A DNA stretch of 64,000 nt from Paracoccaceae bacterium (GTDB lineage: Bacteria > Pseudomonadota > Alphaproteobacteria > Rhodobacterales > Rhodobacteraceae). Below the pieces are notes generated by a model, which saw only the letters and a program-made list of their open reading frames with translations, had not been told where the DNA came from and ran no database searches. This document shows positions 9,534 through 18,508 of this stretch, in pieces. The position numbers and the translations under genes are program-made. Location of the stretch: NCBI GenBank assembly GCA_019911965.1, contig JAIOJF010000017.1, positions 1 to 64,000 of the forward strand, written 5' to 3'. Every line of letters begins with the position of its first letter. Position 1 is the stretch's first letter.

Positions 9534-9558
9534 CATTGTTTCAGAAAACAAAACAATG
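9534..9558. promoter_or_regulatory. Inverted repeat in leader of the methyltransferase/TPR gene
   Basis: Perfect eight-base arms CATTGTTT and AAACAATG flank a nine-base spacer. The right arm ends next to the GAGG ribosome-binding site (9558-9561) of the gene starting at 9567. It could be an operator, or an mRNA hairpin that would mask the start. No matching second copy was noticed in the window. Confidence 0.45.
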
Positions 9559-9566
9559 AGGCAGGC

Positions 9567-11426
9567 ATGCGCGTCGATCCCCTGACGAAACTGGCCATCA
9601 CCTATGGCACGGACAAATTCGGCTATCACGACTACACGCCGAATTATTACAAATTGTTCAAACACCTCCGCAACAAGCCGCTGCGCTTGCTGGAAATCGG
9701 CGTCGGCGGCTATCAGGACGCAGACCGGGGCGGTGAATCGCTGGAAGTCTGGCGCGATTTCTTCCCCGAGGCGCAGATTGTCGGCATTGATATCCAGAAA
9801 AAGGAAATGGACCTCGGGCCGCGCGTGCAGATCCTGCAGGGCAGCCAGGTCGATCCCGATTTCCTGGCCGATCTGGTGCGCGATCACGGGCCGTTCGACA
9901 TCATCATCGACGATGGCAGCCACCAGAACGAACATGTGGTGACCAGCTTCAACATCCTCTACCCGACGCTGGCGGATGGCGGCATCTACGTGGTCGAGGA
10001 CGTGCAGACCTCGTTCTTCCCGCGCTTCGGCGGCACGCTGGAGATGACACAGCCAAATTCGGTCGGCTTTTTCGCCGCCCTCAGCGCCGGTTTCGATGCG
10101 CCCGACCGCCCCCTGGGCGAAATGCAGATCGCCGCGGTCGAACGCTTTCACAACATGATCGCCATGCACCGCGATGCCAGCGCCAAGGGCCCCGGCCCCT
10201 GGCTGAAGACCCGCGCGCAGGAACCGGCCAGAATACTGGACCTCTGCCTTCCCGAAGCCCCGGCACTTGAGGTCGAGCGCCTGAAGAACGCGCATCTGAT
10301 CACGCTCCGGCGTGGCTACAAGGGCGAAGGTGCGGTGGTTGACGGCAATCCCGGCTCGACCCGGTTCCTGAAATCGCTGATCCGCGATCACGGGCCGTTC
10401 GACGTGGTGGTCGATCGCGCCAATTCCGGCGATAGCGCTGTTGCAGCCTTCGAGACACTTTACCCGGCACTTCCCGATGGCAGCCTGTACCTCGTCAAGG
10501 GCGCGCCCGGCACAGCGGCGGATGATCCGGCGGCTTCCTATTTCGCCGATGTCTTCACCCAGATCGACCACCGCGAGATCGTGGTGAATTTCCCCGACGC
10601 CCCGATCAACCCGCTGGTCCGGGACATCTACGCGCTGGAACGCATCACAGGCTGGACCGCGCTGACCAAGGCGCCGAACGATTATCCGTCGAATTTCGGG
10701 TTTGATTACCAGCACCCGCAGGCGCTGGTGGCGTTCGAGGCGATGGAACGGGTGCTGCTGGAAGGCGGCAAGGAACGCGGCCTGTTGCTGTTCACCGACA
10801 TCATGAACCGCGCCGGCGATACGGTGCGCGCCGCGAAGATGCTGAAACGGCTGGAGAAAATCGGCGCCGCCACGCGGCCCTATTACAACGTCGCGGTGCG
10901 TCAGGCCAAGATCGACGGTGACTGGGACGCAGCCCTGGTGATGCTGCGCCAGGCGGTGGAACTCTACCCCGACGATTACCGGATTCAAAGCCAGTTGGGC
11001 GGGGTCCTGAGCAAGGCCAAGGAATGGGACGGGGCCGAAGACGCCTTGCGCAAGGCGGCCGATCTGGCCCCGCGCGATCCCTTGGTGCGCATCCAGTTGG
11101 CCAACGTGCTGTCACGCACCGACCGCGCCGAAGAAGCGGTCGAGCAGGCGAAAAAGGCCACCGAACTGGCCACGACCCATGCCGGCCACCGCGTGCAGCT
11201 TGGGCGCTTGCAGATCAATGCCGGTCATATGGCGGAGGCGGCGGCGACCCTGCGCGAGGCGATCACCCTCAACCCGGAAATCGCCAATGCCCACCGCCAG
11301 CTCAGCCGCGCCCTGCACGAACTGGGCGAAACCGACGAGGCGCTGAGCGTCGCCGCGCAGGCGATCGACCTCAGGCCCGACAATGCCGAATACCGGCGCT
11401 GGCAGGAACGGCTGGCAACGGCCTGA
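9567..11426 (+). CDS. SAM-methyltransferase-like protein with decayed duplication and C-terminal TPRs
   Basis: The 619-residue protein has three parts. Residues 1-200 are a class I SAM-dependent methyltransferase of the CmcI/macrocin O-methyltransferase type, with LLEIGVGG, IVGIDIQ and the IIIDDGSHQNEHV block. Residues about 240-360 repeat the second half of that domain in degenerate form: RDHGPFDVVVDRANSGDS parallels RDHGPFDIIIDDGSHQNE, and the LYPALPDGSLYLV segment parallels LYPTLADGGIYVV. The acidic residues of the first copy are lost there. Residues 455-619 are tetratricopeptide repeats. The start MRVDPLTKLA has GAGG five bases upstream. It may methylate a glycan or peptide; substrate unknown. 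It is monocistronic, convergent with pepF. Confidence 0.8.
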   Translation: MRVDPLTKLAITYGTDKFGYHDYTPNYYKLFKHLRNKPLRLLEIGVGGYQDADRGGESLEVWRDFFPEAQIVGIDIQKKEMDLGPRVQILQGSQVDPDFLADLVRDHGPFDIIIDDGSHQNEHVVTSFNILYPTLADGGIYVVEDVQTSFFPRFGGTLEMTQPNSVGFFAALSAGFDAPDRPLGEMQIAAVERFHNMIAMHRDASAKGPGPWLKTRAQEPARILDLCLPEAPALEVERLKNAHLITLRRGYKGEGAVVDGNPGSTRFLKSLIRDHGPFDVVVDRANSGDSAVAAFETLYPALPDGSLYLVKGAPGTAADDPAASYFADVFTQIDHREIVVNFPDAPINPLVRDIYALERITGWTALTKAPNDYPSNFGFDYQHPQALVAFEAMERVLLEGGKERGLLLFTDIMNRAGDTVRAAKMLKRLEKIGAATRPYYNVAVRQAKIDGDWDAALVMLRQAVELYPDDYRIQSQLGGVLSKAKEWDGAEDALRKAADLAPRDPLVRIQLANVLSRTDRAEEAVEQAKKATELATTHAGHRVQLGRLQINAGHMAEAAATLREAITLNPEIANAHRQLSRALHELGETDEALSVAAQAIDLRPDNAEYRRWQERLATA

Positions 11427-11504
11427 CGGCGGGGTCAGGCGATCAACGTGGGGGATGCGCGATGAATGCGCACCCTGCATTGGCATCGCCCCGGGTGCTG
11501 CACC

Positions 11505-13337
11505 CTACCCTTCCATCGCCTCCAATTCGTCGATCATGCCCGAGATCATCGACAGGCCCTTGTCCCAGAATTTCGGGTCCGACGCATCCAGCCCGAACGG
11601 CGCCAGCAAGTCCTTGTGATGCTTGGAGCCACCCGCCTTCAGCATCTCGAAATACTTCGCCTGAAAGCCCGCATCGCCTTCCTCGTAAACCGCGTAAAGT
11701 GCATTCACCAGCCCGTCGCCAAAGGCATAGGCATAGACATAGAACGGCGAATGGATGAAATGCGGGATATAGGCCCAGAAGGTCTCGTAGCCCTCCATGA
11801 ACTCGAATACCGGGCCAAGGCTTTCGCCCTGCACGCTCATCCATATCTCGTTGATCTGGTCGGGCGTCAGTTCGCCCTTGGCACGCGCCGCATGCAGCTT
11901 GCACTCAAAGTCGTAAAACGCGATCTGGCGCACCACGGTGTTGATCATGTCCTCGACCTTGCCGGCCAGCAGCGTCTTGCGGGCGGCCTGATCGGGGGCT
12001 TCCGCCAGCAGCTTGCGGAAAGTCAGCATCTCGCCGAAAACGCTTGCGGTCTCGGCCAGCGTCAGCGGTGTTGACGACAGCAACTCGCCCTGCCCGGCAG
12101 CCAGCACCTGATGCACGCCGTGGCCAAGCTCATGCGCCAGCGTCATCACGTCGCGCGGTTTGCCGAGGTAGTTCAGCATCACGTAAGGATGCACATCCGT
12201 CACCGTCGGATGGGCAAAGGCACCCGGGGCCTTGCCGGGCTTGGTGGCAGCGTCGATCCACCCCTTGTCGAAGAAGGGTTCGGCAAGCCGCGCCATTTCC
12301 GGATCGAACGCGCCATACGCATCCAGCACGATCGCACGCGCGCGCACCCAGTCCACCGGTGCTTGCGAGGCGGCAGGCAACGGCGCGTTGCGGTCCCATA
12401 TCTGCAGCTTGTCCAGCCCAAGCCATTTCGCCTTCAGCGCGTAGTAGCGATGCGACAGCTTGGGATAGGCCGCCACCACCGCATCGCGCAGCGCCGCCAC
12501 CACTTCGGGTTCGACATCATTGGCCAGATGCCGCGAGGCCTGCGGGCTTGGCAATTTGCGCCAGCGATCCTCGATCTCCTTTTCCTTGGCCAGGGTGTTG
12601 GTGATCCGCGCGTAAAGCGGCAGGTTGTCGCCAAACACCGCCGCCACCGCCCGCGCCCCGGCCTCGCGCCGCGCGCGATCCGTATCGGTCAGCAGGTTCA
12701 GCGTCGATTCCAGGTTCATCACCTCGCCATCGACTATGAATTCCAGCGATGCGGTATGCTCGTCAAACAGCCGGTTCCACGCGGTCGCGCCGACAACCGA
12801 CTGATCGTGCAGGAATTTCTCCAACTCGTCGGACAATTGATAGGGCTTCATCGCGCGCATCCGGTCCAGCACCGGGCGATAGCGCGCCAGATCCCCGCTC
12901 GCGGCCAGCATCGCCTCCAGTTCCGCATCGCCGATCCGGTTCATCTCCAGCGAGAAGAACACCAGCGCCGAGGACATGTCGGTAATCTGCCCCTGCATGT
13001 CGGCCAGAAACTTGGCCCGCCCGGCATCCGAGGTGTTCTGGTAATAACGCAGCCCGGCATAGGACATGATCCGCCCGGCAATGCCCTGGATTCTCTCGTA
13101 ACGGTGGATGCAGTTCAGCATTCCCGCGGAATCCAGCCCCGCCAGCTTCCCCTCGTAATCGGCGGCGAATGCGGCGCATTCATCGCCCAGCCAGCCAAGA
13201 TCGCGGGTAATCTCGGCGCAATCCTCACCTGCATAAAGATCGTCGAGGTTCCATTCCGGCAAATCCCCGAAACTGCCGCCACCGGCCTCGGCCTTGTCGC
13301 GGGGGAAATCGGGGATCGTCGGTGTCGGGATGAACAT
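11505..13337 (-). CDS. pepF: Oligoendopeptidase F (peptidase M3 family)
   Basis: The 610-residue metallopeptidase carries the zinc motif HELGH in LAHELGHGVHQVLA and the downstream glutamate in TLAETASVFGEM, both diagnostic of M3B oligoendopeptidases. Length and the C-terminal region with YAYAFGDGLVNALYAVYE match PepF. It is probably a cytoplasmic enzyme cutting short peptides. It begins 402 bp from the next gene. The upstream region holds a GC-rich hairpin and a dispersed palindrome described separately. The TAG stop lies in a GC-rich convergent region shared with the methyltransferase/TPR gene; a hairpin at about 11459-11489 has no U-tract. Confidence 0.93.
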   Translation of the reverse strand: MFIPTPTIPDFPRDKAEAGGGSFGDLPEWNLDDLYAGEDCAEITRDLGWLGDECAAFAADYEGKLAGLDSAGMLNCIHRYERIQGIAGRIMSYAGLRYYQNTSDAGRAKFLADMQGQITDMSSALVFFSLEMNRIGDAELEAMLAASGDLARYRPVLDRMRAMKPYQLSDELEKFLHDQSVVGATAWNRLFDEHTASLEFIVDGEVMNLESTLNLLTDTDRARREAGARAVAAVFGDNLPLYARITNTLAKEKEIEDRWRKLPSPQASRHLANDVEPEVVAALRDAVVAAYPKLSHRYYALKAKWLGLDKLQIWDRNAPLPAASQAPVDWVRARAIVLDAYGAFDPEMARLAEPFFDKGWIDAATKPGKAPGAFAHPTVTDVHPYVMLNYLGKPRDVMTLAHELGHGVHQVLAAGQGELLSSTPLTLAETASVFGEMLTFRKLLAEAPDQAARKTLLAGKVEDMINTVVRQIAFYDFECKLHAARAKGELTPDQINEIWMSVQGESLGPVFEFMEGYETFWAYIPHFIHSPFYVYAYAFGDGLVNALYAVYEEGDAGFQAKYFEMLKAGGSKHHKDLLAPFGLDASDPKFWDKGLSMISGMIDELEAMEG

Positions 13338-13627
13338 GAACGGCCTGCTTTTGTTGGTTTCTATAGGTGGGGCCAGACATAGAACTCCGCATCGGCAGGT
13401 TCAACCCGCCGACTGCACAGCGCTCTTTACACAGCTTTGTTCCAAAAACGCATTCGGGGATTGGGCGGGGGGTTCGGGGGGTGAAATCCCCCGGCACTGG
13501 TCCGCACCGCGCAAGCGGGTGGTAACCAAAGCGCCGTCGTTCAAAACTCGTGTAGCGGGCGAAGAACTCGGGCACCGGGTGTTCCCGGCAATCTTCAGAT
13601 GGGGATTAATCGCGCCATTTCAAGGGC
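13338..13627. other. Intergenic region upstream of pepF with GC-rich hairpin motif
   Basis: No gene was recognised in this part of the 402-bp gap between pepF and the endonuclease gene. It must contain the pepF promoter. At 13437-13492 it has TTGTTCC, then AAAAACGC and G-runs ending in GGGGG-TGAAAT-CCCCC. A similar layout occurs at 32726-32774, so it may be a dispersed intergenic motif. Confidence 0.4.
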
Positions 13628-13742
13628 TAGGCGTGTTGCGTCTGATCAGACTCGCAGATTCACCCGATGACCCGAGGCAGCGTTTGTGCAAGCAAATGCG
13701 TTCGAGGCATCGGGTGAATTCGATTTGACGCAGCATGCCCTA
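13628..13742. repeat. Palindromic intergenic element, copy 1
   Basis: This 115-bp imperfect palindrome can fold nearly end to end. Outer arms GGCGTGTTGCGTC (13630-13642) and GACGCAGCATGCC (13727-13739) pair fully if G-T wobbles are allowed. Middle arms ATTCACCCGATG (13658-13669) and CATCGGGTGAAT (13708-13719) are perfect. The apex pairs GCGTTTG with CAAATGC. A related copy lies at 54694-54806 and shares TCTGATCAGA and CCCGAGGCAGCGTTTG exactly. Both ends begin with TAG when read inward, and the right end supplies the stop codon of the endonuclease gene. Confidence 0.8.
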
Positions 13743-14771
13743 AAGATCAATGTCCAGCGTCACCGGAAAATGATCCGAGGCCAGCAGCAATGCCTCGCGC
13801 AGTTCCGCATCGCCGTAGCATTTGGGATTGTCGAACGGATGCCAGATCTGCCAGCTTTGCGCCCTGGCGCGCAGATCGGGCGATACCATGATGTAGTCCA
13901 GCAGCGCGTTCAGATAGGTGCCGCGATCATGCAGATAGAACCGCGAGGTTGCCGGGCGGTGGCCGGCACGCGGGCTCATCGCGGCCATTGCATGGGGATC
14001 GTAAAGGCGACGATCTGCATGGCCGTTGCAGCCCATCACCACTTCCACGCCGGAATGGCCGAACAGGGTCTCGTATTCGTCCAGTCCAGGGCCATCATTC
14101 AGATCACCCAGCACGATCACGGATTCGCCCGCCGCCAGATGCGCCTCGACCCGTTTGCGGATCCAGATGCACTGCGCCATCTGCTTGCGGCGGTTGGCGA
14201 TCGAAATTGCGATTTCCTCGTCCTTGCTGGTTGCGCCATGCGGGGCCTTGGACTTGACATGCACCCCGATCAGGCGAATAGCCGCGCCATCCTTCGCGAT
14301 CACCTCGGCTTCCAGCGGCGGCTTGGAAAAGCGGATCACTTCCTGAATGCCGTCAGTATCGAGATCGAGCTTCAGCGTCCCGTCGAACCGAGCCGCCTCG
14401 CCTGGCATGTGGGCACCGGTCGGATCGCCGATCGGATCGTGGCGGGCGGTGCAGGTATAAGGGTCGTGCAGCAGGGAAATCTCCTGATGCGTCTCGTTCT
14501 CGAATCCTTCCACCGCGCGGCTCGCTCTCAGATCGAAGGTCTTTGCGAAATGTTCCAGTGCTGCGCCCGAGGATTGCCCGTGGCCGGTATTGGGGGCCTC
14601 AACCACCATCACCAGATCGGCATTGATCGCGGTAAAGACCTTGGCCAGCGCCTCGATCTGCTGGGCGCGGGTGACGTTCTCGCGGCCCGACCATGTGTCA
14701 TCCAGCAACAGCCGGTTCTGGCGGTCAAACAGGTTGGCGAACCATTCCACGTTATAGGTGGCGATCCGCAT
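13740..14771 (-). CDS. Endonuclease/exonuclease/phosphatase family protein
   Basis: The 343-residue protein has the family fold signatures TYNVEWFANLFD at the N-terminus, a metal-binding glutamate-type region MVVEAPN, the central VIVLGDLNDGPGLDEYE, and the C-terminal SDHFPVTLDI with the catalytic Asp-His pair. These metal-dependent phosphodiesterases cut nucleic acids, phospholipids or inositol phosphates; the substrate here is unknown. No signal peptide is seen, so it is probably cytoplasmic. Its ATG overlaps the djlA-like stop (TGATG), indicating co-transcription. Its TAG stop is the terminal base triplet of the palindromic element. Confidence 0.85.
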   Translation of the reverse strand: MRIATYNVEWFANLFDRQNRLLLDDTWSGRENVTRAQQIEALAKVFTAINADLVMVVEAPNTGHGQSSGAALEHFAKTFDLRASRAVEGFENETHQEISLLHDPYTCTARHDPIGDPTGAHMPGEAARFDGTLKLDLDTDGIQEVIRFSKPPLEAEVIAKDGAAIRLIGVHVKSKAPHGATSKDEEIAISIANRRKQMAQCIWIRKRVEAHLAAGESVIVLGDLNDGPGLDEYETLFGHSGVEVVMGCNGHADRRLYDPHAMAAMSPRAGHRPATSRFYLHDRGTYLNALLDYIMVSPDLRARAQSWQIWHPFDNPKCYGDAELREALLLASDHFPVTLDIDL

Positions 14772-15451
14772 CAGGCCCGCCCCTGCGAGATTTCCTGCCA
14801 GGCGCGATTGACGGCAACCAGCTTGCGGGTGGCCAGCGTTACCGCTTCTTCCGGCACGCCACGCGCGATCATGCGGTCGGGATGGGTTTCGCGCACCGCG
14901 CGTTTCCAGGCCTTGCGGATATCGTCCAGCGGCGTGTCGGGATCGACCCCCAGCACCTGATAGGCATCCCGTGGCGCGTTCGGTGCGAAGCGGCTTCTGA
15001 GGATGCGGAAGCGTTTCTCGCTGATGCCGAAAATGCCGGAAACACGGTGGATGAAATCGTCTTCCTTGGGGTGGTATTCGCCATCTGCCAGCGCGATGAA
15101 AAACAGCCCCTCCAGCAGATCCTCCAGCGCCGTCTTGTTGCGCCCGAACATCCGCGCGATGGACCGCGCATAGGCCTCGAAGCCTGTCACATCCTGGCGG
15201 GCATAATCGAACACCCGCGCCGCCTGTGCCTCGGCCTCGCGCGGGATGTAGAAGACTTCGCGGAACGCCGTCACCTCGTCACGGGTGACCCGCCCGTCCG
15301 CCTTGGCCATCTTCGCCCCCAGCGCGATCACCGCGATGGCGAAGGCGGTGCGGCGTTCCGGCGGGGTGCTGAGACGCTCGAACACCTGCGTCAGGCTTTC
15401 GCCCTTGGTGAGGGCGGCAACGGCATCGGCTATGCGGGACCAAAGTGACAT
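14771..15451 (-). CDS. DjlA-like co-chaperone: TerB-type domain plus J domain
   Basis: The 226-residue protein has a helical TerB-like domain (about residues 35-150, with AKMAKADGRVTRDEV and ALADGEYHPKEDDF metal-loop-like acidic motifs) and a C-terminal J domain (about 165-226) with the essential HPD in RETHPDRM. J domains stimulate DnaK ATPase. Unlike enterobacterial DjlA there is no N-terminal membrane anchor, so it is probably cytoplasmic. It heads an operon with the endonuclease/phosphatase gene. A specific client is unknown. Confidence 0.88.
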   Translation of the reverse strand: MSLWSRIADAVAALTKGESLTQVFERLSTPPERRTAFAIAVIALGAKMAKADGRVTRDEVTAFREVFYIPREAEAQAARVFDYARQDVTGFEAYARSIARMFGRNKTALEDLLEGLFFIALADGEYHPKEDDFIHRVSGIFGISEKRFRILRSRFAPNAPRDAYQVLGVDPDTPLDDIRKAWKRAVRETHPDRMIARGVPEEAVTLATRKLVAVNRAWQEISQGRA

Positions 15452-15554
15452 GAGGGCAATTCTCTAACCATGTTCACCTGCTGCGAACAGGACTTTCTGT
15501 ACCTATACAGGGCCGTACCGGTGGCATCAGAACTGCCGCTTTGGGCGCGGATGT

Positions 15555-16178
15555 TCAACCGCCAGGCCCTTTCGCCGGGTCGGGCCAGTCGGCCAGCATG
15601 AACCGCGCGCCCCGGTGTTCCACCGCCCAGGCCTTCGGCGGGTCCATGCGGGCACGCAGCCGTTCCAGCCGCCAGCGCGTTGCCTTCGGGTCATGCGCCG
15701 GGGCCATCGACCAGCGGCTTTCCACCCCCGGCGCGCCGCCATCGCCGGGCACCAGCAGCAGGCCAAGCGGGGCCTGCCCCGCCTCGCGTGCCGCGGCTTC
15801 CGCCGCCAGATGCAACCGGCGCACCGGCGTCAGCCCCGGCGGCGCAGGCAGTTCGCAGATCACCAGCGGAACCGCGCCCGAGCGCAGCACCTCCTCCATG
15901 CACCACAGCAGATCGAGGCCCCGCCCCGGCCCGACAAAGGTGAAACGCCCCGGATCGGCAAAGCCCGCCATCGCATCGCCGTGCAAGCGTTCCTGCGCCC
16001 AGGCCGGCGCGATCCAGAAGACCGGCCCCGAGGTCGCCCGCGCCACCAGCATGGCCAGCGTCCGCCGCGCCGGGCCGCAAAATTCATGCACCCGCGCCGG
16101 CACCAGCGCCAGCGGGCCCAGAAAGGCCAGCCCGGCCCCGGGGCGGTGCGAACGGCGCGAGAGCAGTTGAGTCGTCAT
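15555..16178 (-). CDS. ImuA-like SOS-associated protein
   Basis: This 207-residue protein resembles the ImuA/SulA-type RecA-like accessory of the ImuA-ImuB-DnaE2 mutagenesis system: the EVLRSGAVPLVICELPAP strand, the PVRRLHLAAEAAAREAG helix and the LLLVPGDGG stretch follow the family order. The Walker A motif seen in RecA is absent. Strong support is the SOS box GTTC-N7-GTTC directly upstream at 16193-16207. ATG at 16178 is preceded at once by an in-frame GTG at 16181; either may be used. Unusually, no imuB or dnaE2 is adjacent: the next gene downstream is djlA-like. Family assignment is moderate; damage control is well supported by the operator. Confidence 0.65.
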   Translation of the reverse strand: MTTQLLSRRSHRPGAGLAFLGPLALVPARVHEFCGPARRTLAMLVARATSGPVFWIAPAWAQERLHGDAMAGFADPGRFTFVGPGRGLDLLWCMEEVLRSGAVPLVICELPAPPGLTPVRRLHLAAEAAAREAGQAPLGLLLVPGDGGAPGVESRWSMAPAHDPKATRWRLERLRARMDPPKAWAVEHRGARFMLADWPDPAKGPGG

Positions 16179-16192
16179 CACGCCAGTATAAT

Positions 16193-16207
16193 GTTCTTCG
16201 TTTGTTC
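16193..16207 (-). promoter_or_regulatory. LexA SOS box (alphaproteobacterial type)
   Basis: The sequence is a perfect GTTC, seven bases, GTTC direct repeat, the LexA operator form of alphaproteobacteria. It stands 14 bp from the start of the ImuA-like gene, close enough to block transcription. The repeat reads GTTC on the plus strand, as GAAC on the strand of the gene. Confidence 0.8.
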
Positions 16208-16291
16208 CGCAATCGGGATTGCCTTGCGGGTGTCACGAAAGGCAGAGCAGATAAGTATTTCCTGAACAAAGTTGGTCAGGAGCCGGGCAAC

Positions 16292-16885
16292 CTATTCCCC
16301 CTCGCCGCGATCCCCGACCGCCTCGCGCCAATGGCGGCGGCAGAGCGACAGGTAGGTCTCGTTGCCGCCGATCTGCACCTGTGCGCCGGTGCTCAGGGCC
16401 CGGCCTTCGGCGTCGCGGCGCACCACCATCGTGGCCTTCTTGCCGCAATGGCAGATGGTGCGGACCTCGCGCATCTCGTCGGCCCAGGCCAGCAATGCCG
16501 CCGAGCCGGGGAACAATTCGCCGCGAAAATCCACCCTCAGGCCATAGGTCATCACCGGCACGCCCAGATCATCCACCGCGCGGGCCAGTTGCCAGACCTG
16601 TTGCTTGGTCAGGAATTGCGCTTCGTCGATGAAGATGCAGGCGACCGGCCCCTGGCGCAGCCGCGCCTCGATAAGGCGGAACAGATCGTCGTCGCTGGCG
16701 AACATGTCGGCTTCCTTGCCGATGCCGATGCGCGAGGCGATCCGCCCCTTGCCGGCGCGATCGTCCAGTTTCGCGGTCAGAAGATAGGTCTCCATGCCGC
16801 GCTCCTGATAATTATGCGCGGCTTGCAGCAGCACGGTCGACTTGCCGGCATTCATCGTGGAATAGTTGAAATAGAGCTTGGCCAT
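16292..16885 (-). CDS. tdk: Thymidine kinase
   Basis: The 197-residue protein is a type II thymidine kinase that phosphorylates thymidine for salvage. The P-loop NAGKST follows MAKLYFNYSTM, the Walker B-like FIDEAQFL is present, and the zinc-binding lasso has cysteines in ICHCGKKATM and LCRRH (three Cys and one His). Start 16885 (MAKLYF) matches the family. Upstream in-frame codons belong to the GT39 gene region and show no homology. It follows the GT39 gene by 50 bp on the same strand and may be co-transcribed. Confidence 0.95.
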   Translation of the reverse strand: MAKLYFNYSTMNAGKSTVLLQAAHNYQERGMETYLLTAKLDDRAGKGRIASRIGIGKEADMFASDDDLFRLIEARLRQGPVACIFIDEAQFLTKQQVWQLARAVDDLGVPVMTYGLRVDFRGELFPGSAALLAWADEMREVRTICHCGKKATMVVRRDAEGRALSTGAQVQIGGNETYLSLCRRHWREAVGDRGEGE

Positions 16886-16935
16886 GACCCGAGATTGCCG
16901 CGTGGCCGGACCCGGATCAAGGGGGCAAAACCGCC

Positions 16936-18357
16936 TCAGCCGTCGGCGGGTTGTGGGCAGCCGGTGGCGCTGGCCCGGTTCGGGCCGGTGATGATGGCGG
17001 TGAAGTAGCGCATCAGCACGACATCGCCCTCGCGCCGCAGGATATCGGGACCAGCGATGCTGCCTGTGGCATAGGGCACGCCAGCGGGAAAATCGCTGCG
17101 GCTGATGAACAGGCCCGGTGCGGCGCACAGATCGGCGGGAAACGGGCCGCGGAACAGGTAGCGTTCCGGCTGGATCAGCGACCAGACCGGGATGTCATCA
17201 CCGAGGTAATGGTGCAATTGCCCGGTCAGCCCATAGGCATCCGTGGCGATCCATGTGGCCCCGGCCTGATCCGCGCGGGTGCGGATTTCCGCAACCACAT
17301 CGGGCCAGCCCCGGCCCTGGGTGAACGGGTTGTGGCCGGGAATCAGCACCCGCCCCGGCCAGAAGCCCACCGCCATGATCAGACCCGCCAGCGCCAGCGC
17401 CGACGGTGCCGCCCAGCGCGCCGCAAAGCCGCGCCCTGAGGCCAGTGCCGCCATCACCGCCAGCGTCGGGAAGATCGGCAGCAGCCATTGCCCCCCCGCT
17501 GCCGCCCGCGTCGCGTGGGAGGCAAGGTAAAGGAATGCGGGCGCGGTCAGCCAGATCAGCAGCGGAGGCACCCGGCCCGAGGCCAGCGCCTTTAGCGCCA
17601 GCCAGACCAGAAGCGGTGTTACGTACAGGATCAGCGACAGCCAGAACATTGCCATGTCAGCGGCGGAAAATACCGGCTCGGCCCCGATCCGCCCGAATTG
17701 CCGCTCCAGCCCGATCCAGCCCTCGGCACGGTTCCACAAGGCAAACGGCACCAGCACCGCCAGCCCCGCCAGCGCCCCGGCCCAGACCTGCCAGCGTTTC
17801 AGGCTGGCCCGACCTTTGCGTGTGGCCAGCAGCCACAAAACCGCGCCGACTCCGAAGAACAGGTTGGTGAATTTCGCCAGCACGCCAAGCCCCGCGAACA
17901 GGCCAGCCGCAAGCCACATCGCATTGCGCCTGCCCACCAGCGCCTCGGCCATGCCCCAGGTGGCCGCCGTCCAGAACAGCACCGAAAACGCATCCGGCGT
18001 CGCCGCAAATCCGAACGCCGCCACCGGCAGCATCACCTTGCCCCAGAGCGCGGCGCGGAACGCGACATCGTCATCGCGCGAAAACAGCCAGGCGATCCGC
18101 CAGGTCAGCAGCGTCACCAACGCCCCCGCCAGCACCGAGGCCAGCCGCACCCCGAGCGGCCCGGTCCCAAGCAGCATCTGCCCGGTCGCAATCGCCCAGG
18201 CCACCATTGGCGGATGGTCGTAGTATCCCGCCGAAGGGGCGGTCGCCCATAGCTGGTAATAGGCCTCGTCCTCGGCCAGCGGCAACAGCCCGGCCAGCAC
18301 GAGATGCAGCGCGGCGAAACCCAGTACCAGCAGCCACAGGCGTTTCGATCTCGGCAT
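16936..18357 (-). CDS. GT39-type membrane glycosyltransferase (ArnT-like)
   Basis: This 473-residue membrane protein has about ten to twelve hydrophobic helices and the N-terminal acidic loop LAEDEAYYQLWA followed by GYYDHPPMVAW, which is the catalytic and lipid-donor-binding region of PMT/ArnT family glycosyltransferases. These use polyprenyl-phosphate sugars to glycosylate lipids or proteins on the periplasmic side. The C-terminal part is a smaller periplasmic domain. The acceptor is unknown; lipid A or envelope glycan modification is possible. Followed by tdk on the same strand. Confidence 0.85.
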   Translation of the reverse strand: MPRSKRLWLLVLGFAALHLVLAGLLPLAEDEAYYQLWATAPSAGYYDHPPMVAWAIATGQMLLGTGPLGVRLASVLAGALVTLLTWRIAWLFSRDDDVAFRAALWGKVMLPVAAFGFAATPDAFSVLFWTAATWGMAEALVGRRNAMWLAAGLFAGLGVLAKFTNLFFGVGAVLWLLATRKGRASLKRWQVWAGALAGLAVLVPFALWNRAEGWIGLERQFGRIGAEPVFSAADMAMFWLSLILYVTPLLVWLALKALASGRVPPLLIWLTAPAFLYLASHATRAAAGGQWLLPIFPTLAVMAALASGRGFAARWAAPSALALAGLIMAVGFWPGRVLIPGHNPFTQGRGWPDVVAEIRTRADQAGATWIATDAYGLTGQLHHYLGDDIPVWSLIQPERYLFRGPFPADLCAAPGLFISRSDFPAGVPYATGSIAGPDILRREGDVVLMRYFTAIITGPNRASATGCPQPADG

Positions 18358-18508
18358 GGCCCATCCCTTCGAGGAAACGTCATTATTGGCAACAGGCAGT
18401 CACGGTCAAGCCAGCATGTTGTGGGACACATTAGCCACTACACAAAGATTTGAAGCATGCCTATAGTGCTCGCGTTATCTGATCGAGAAAGTACAAGGAA
18501 CCACCGGT

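Noticed and set aside
11459-11489. Terminator between the methyltransferase/TPR gene and pepF
   Set aside because: GCGATG and CATCGC arms can pair, but there is a mismatched middle and no U-tract on either strand.
18421-18508. NrdR box upstream of nrdR
   Set aside because: No sequence close to the ACACWATATATWGTGT palindrome was found.
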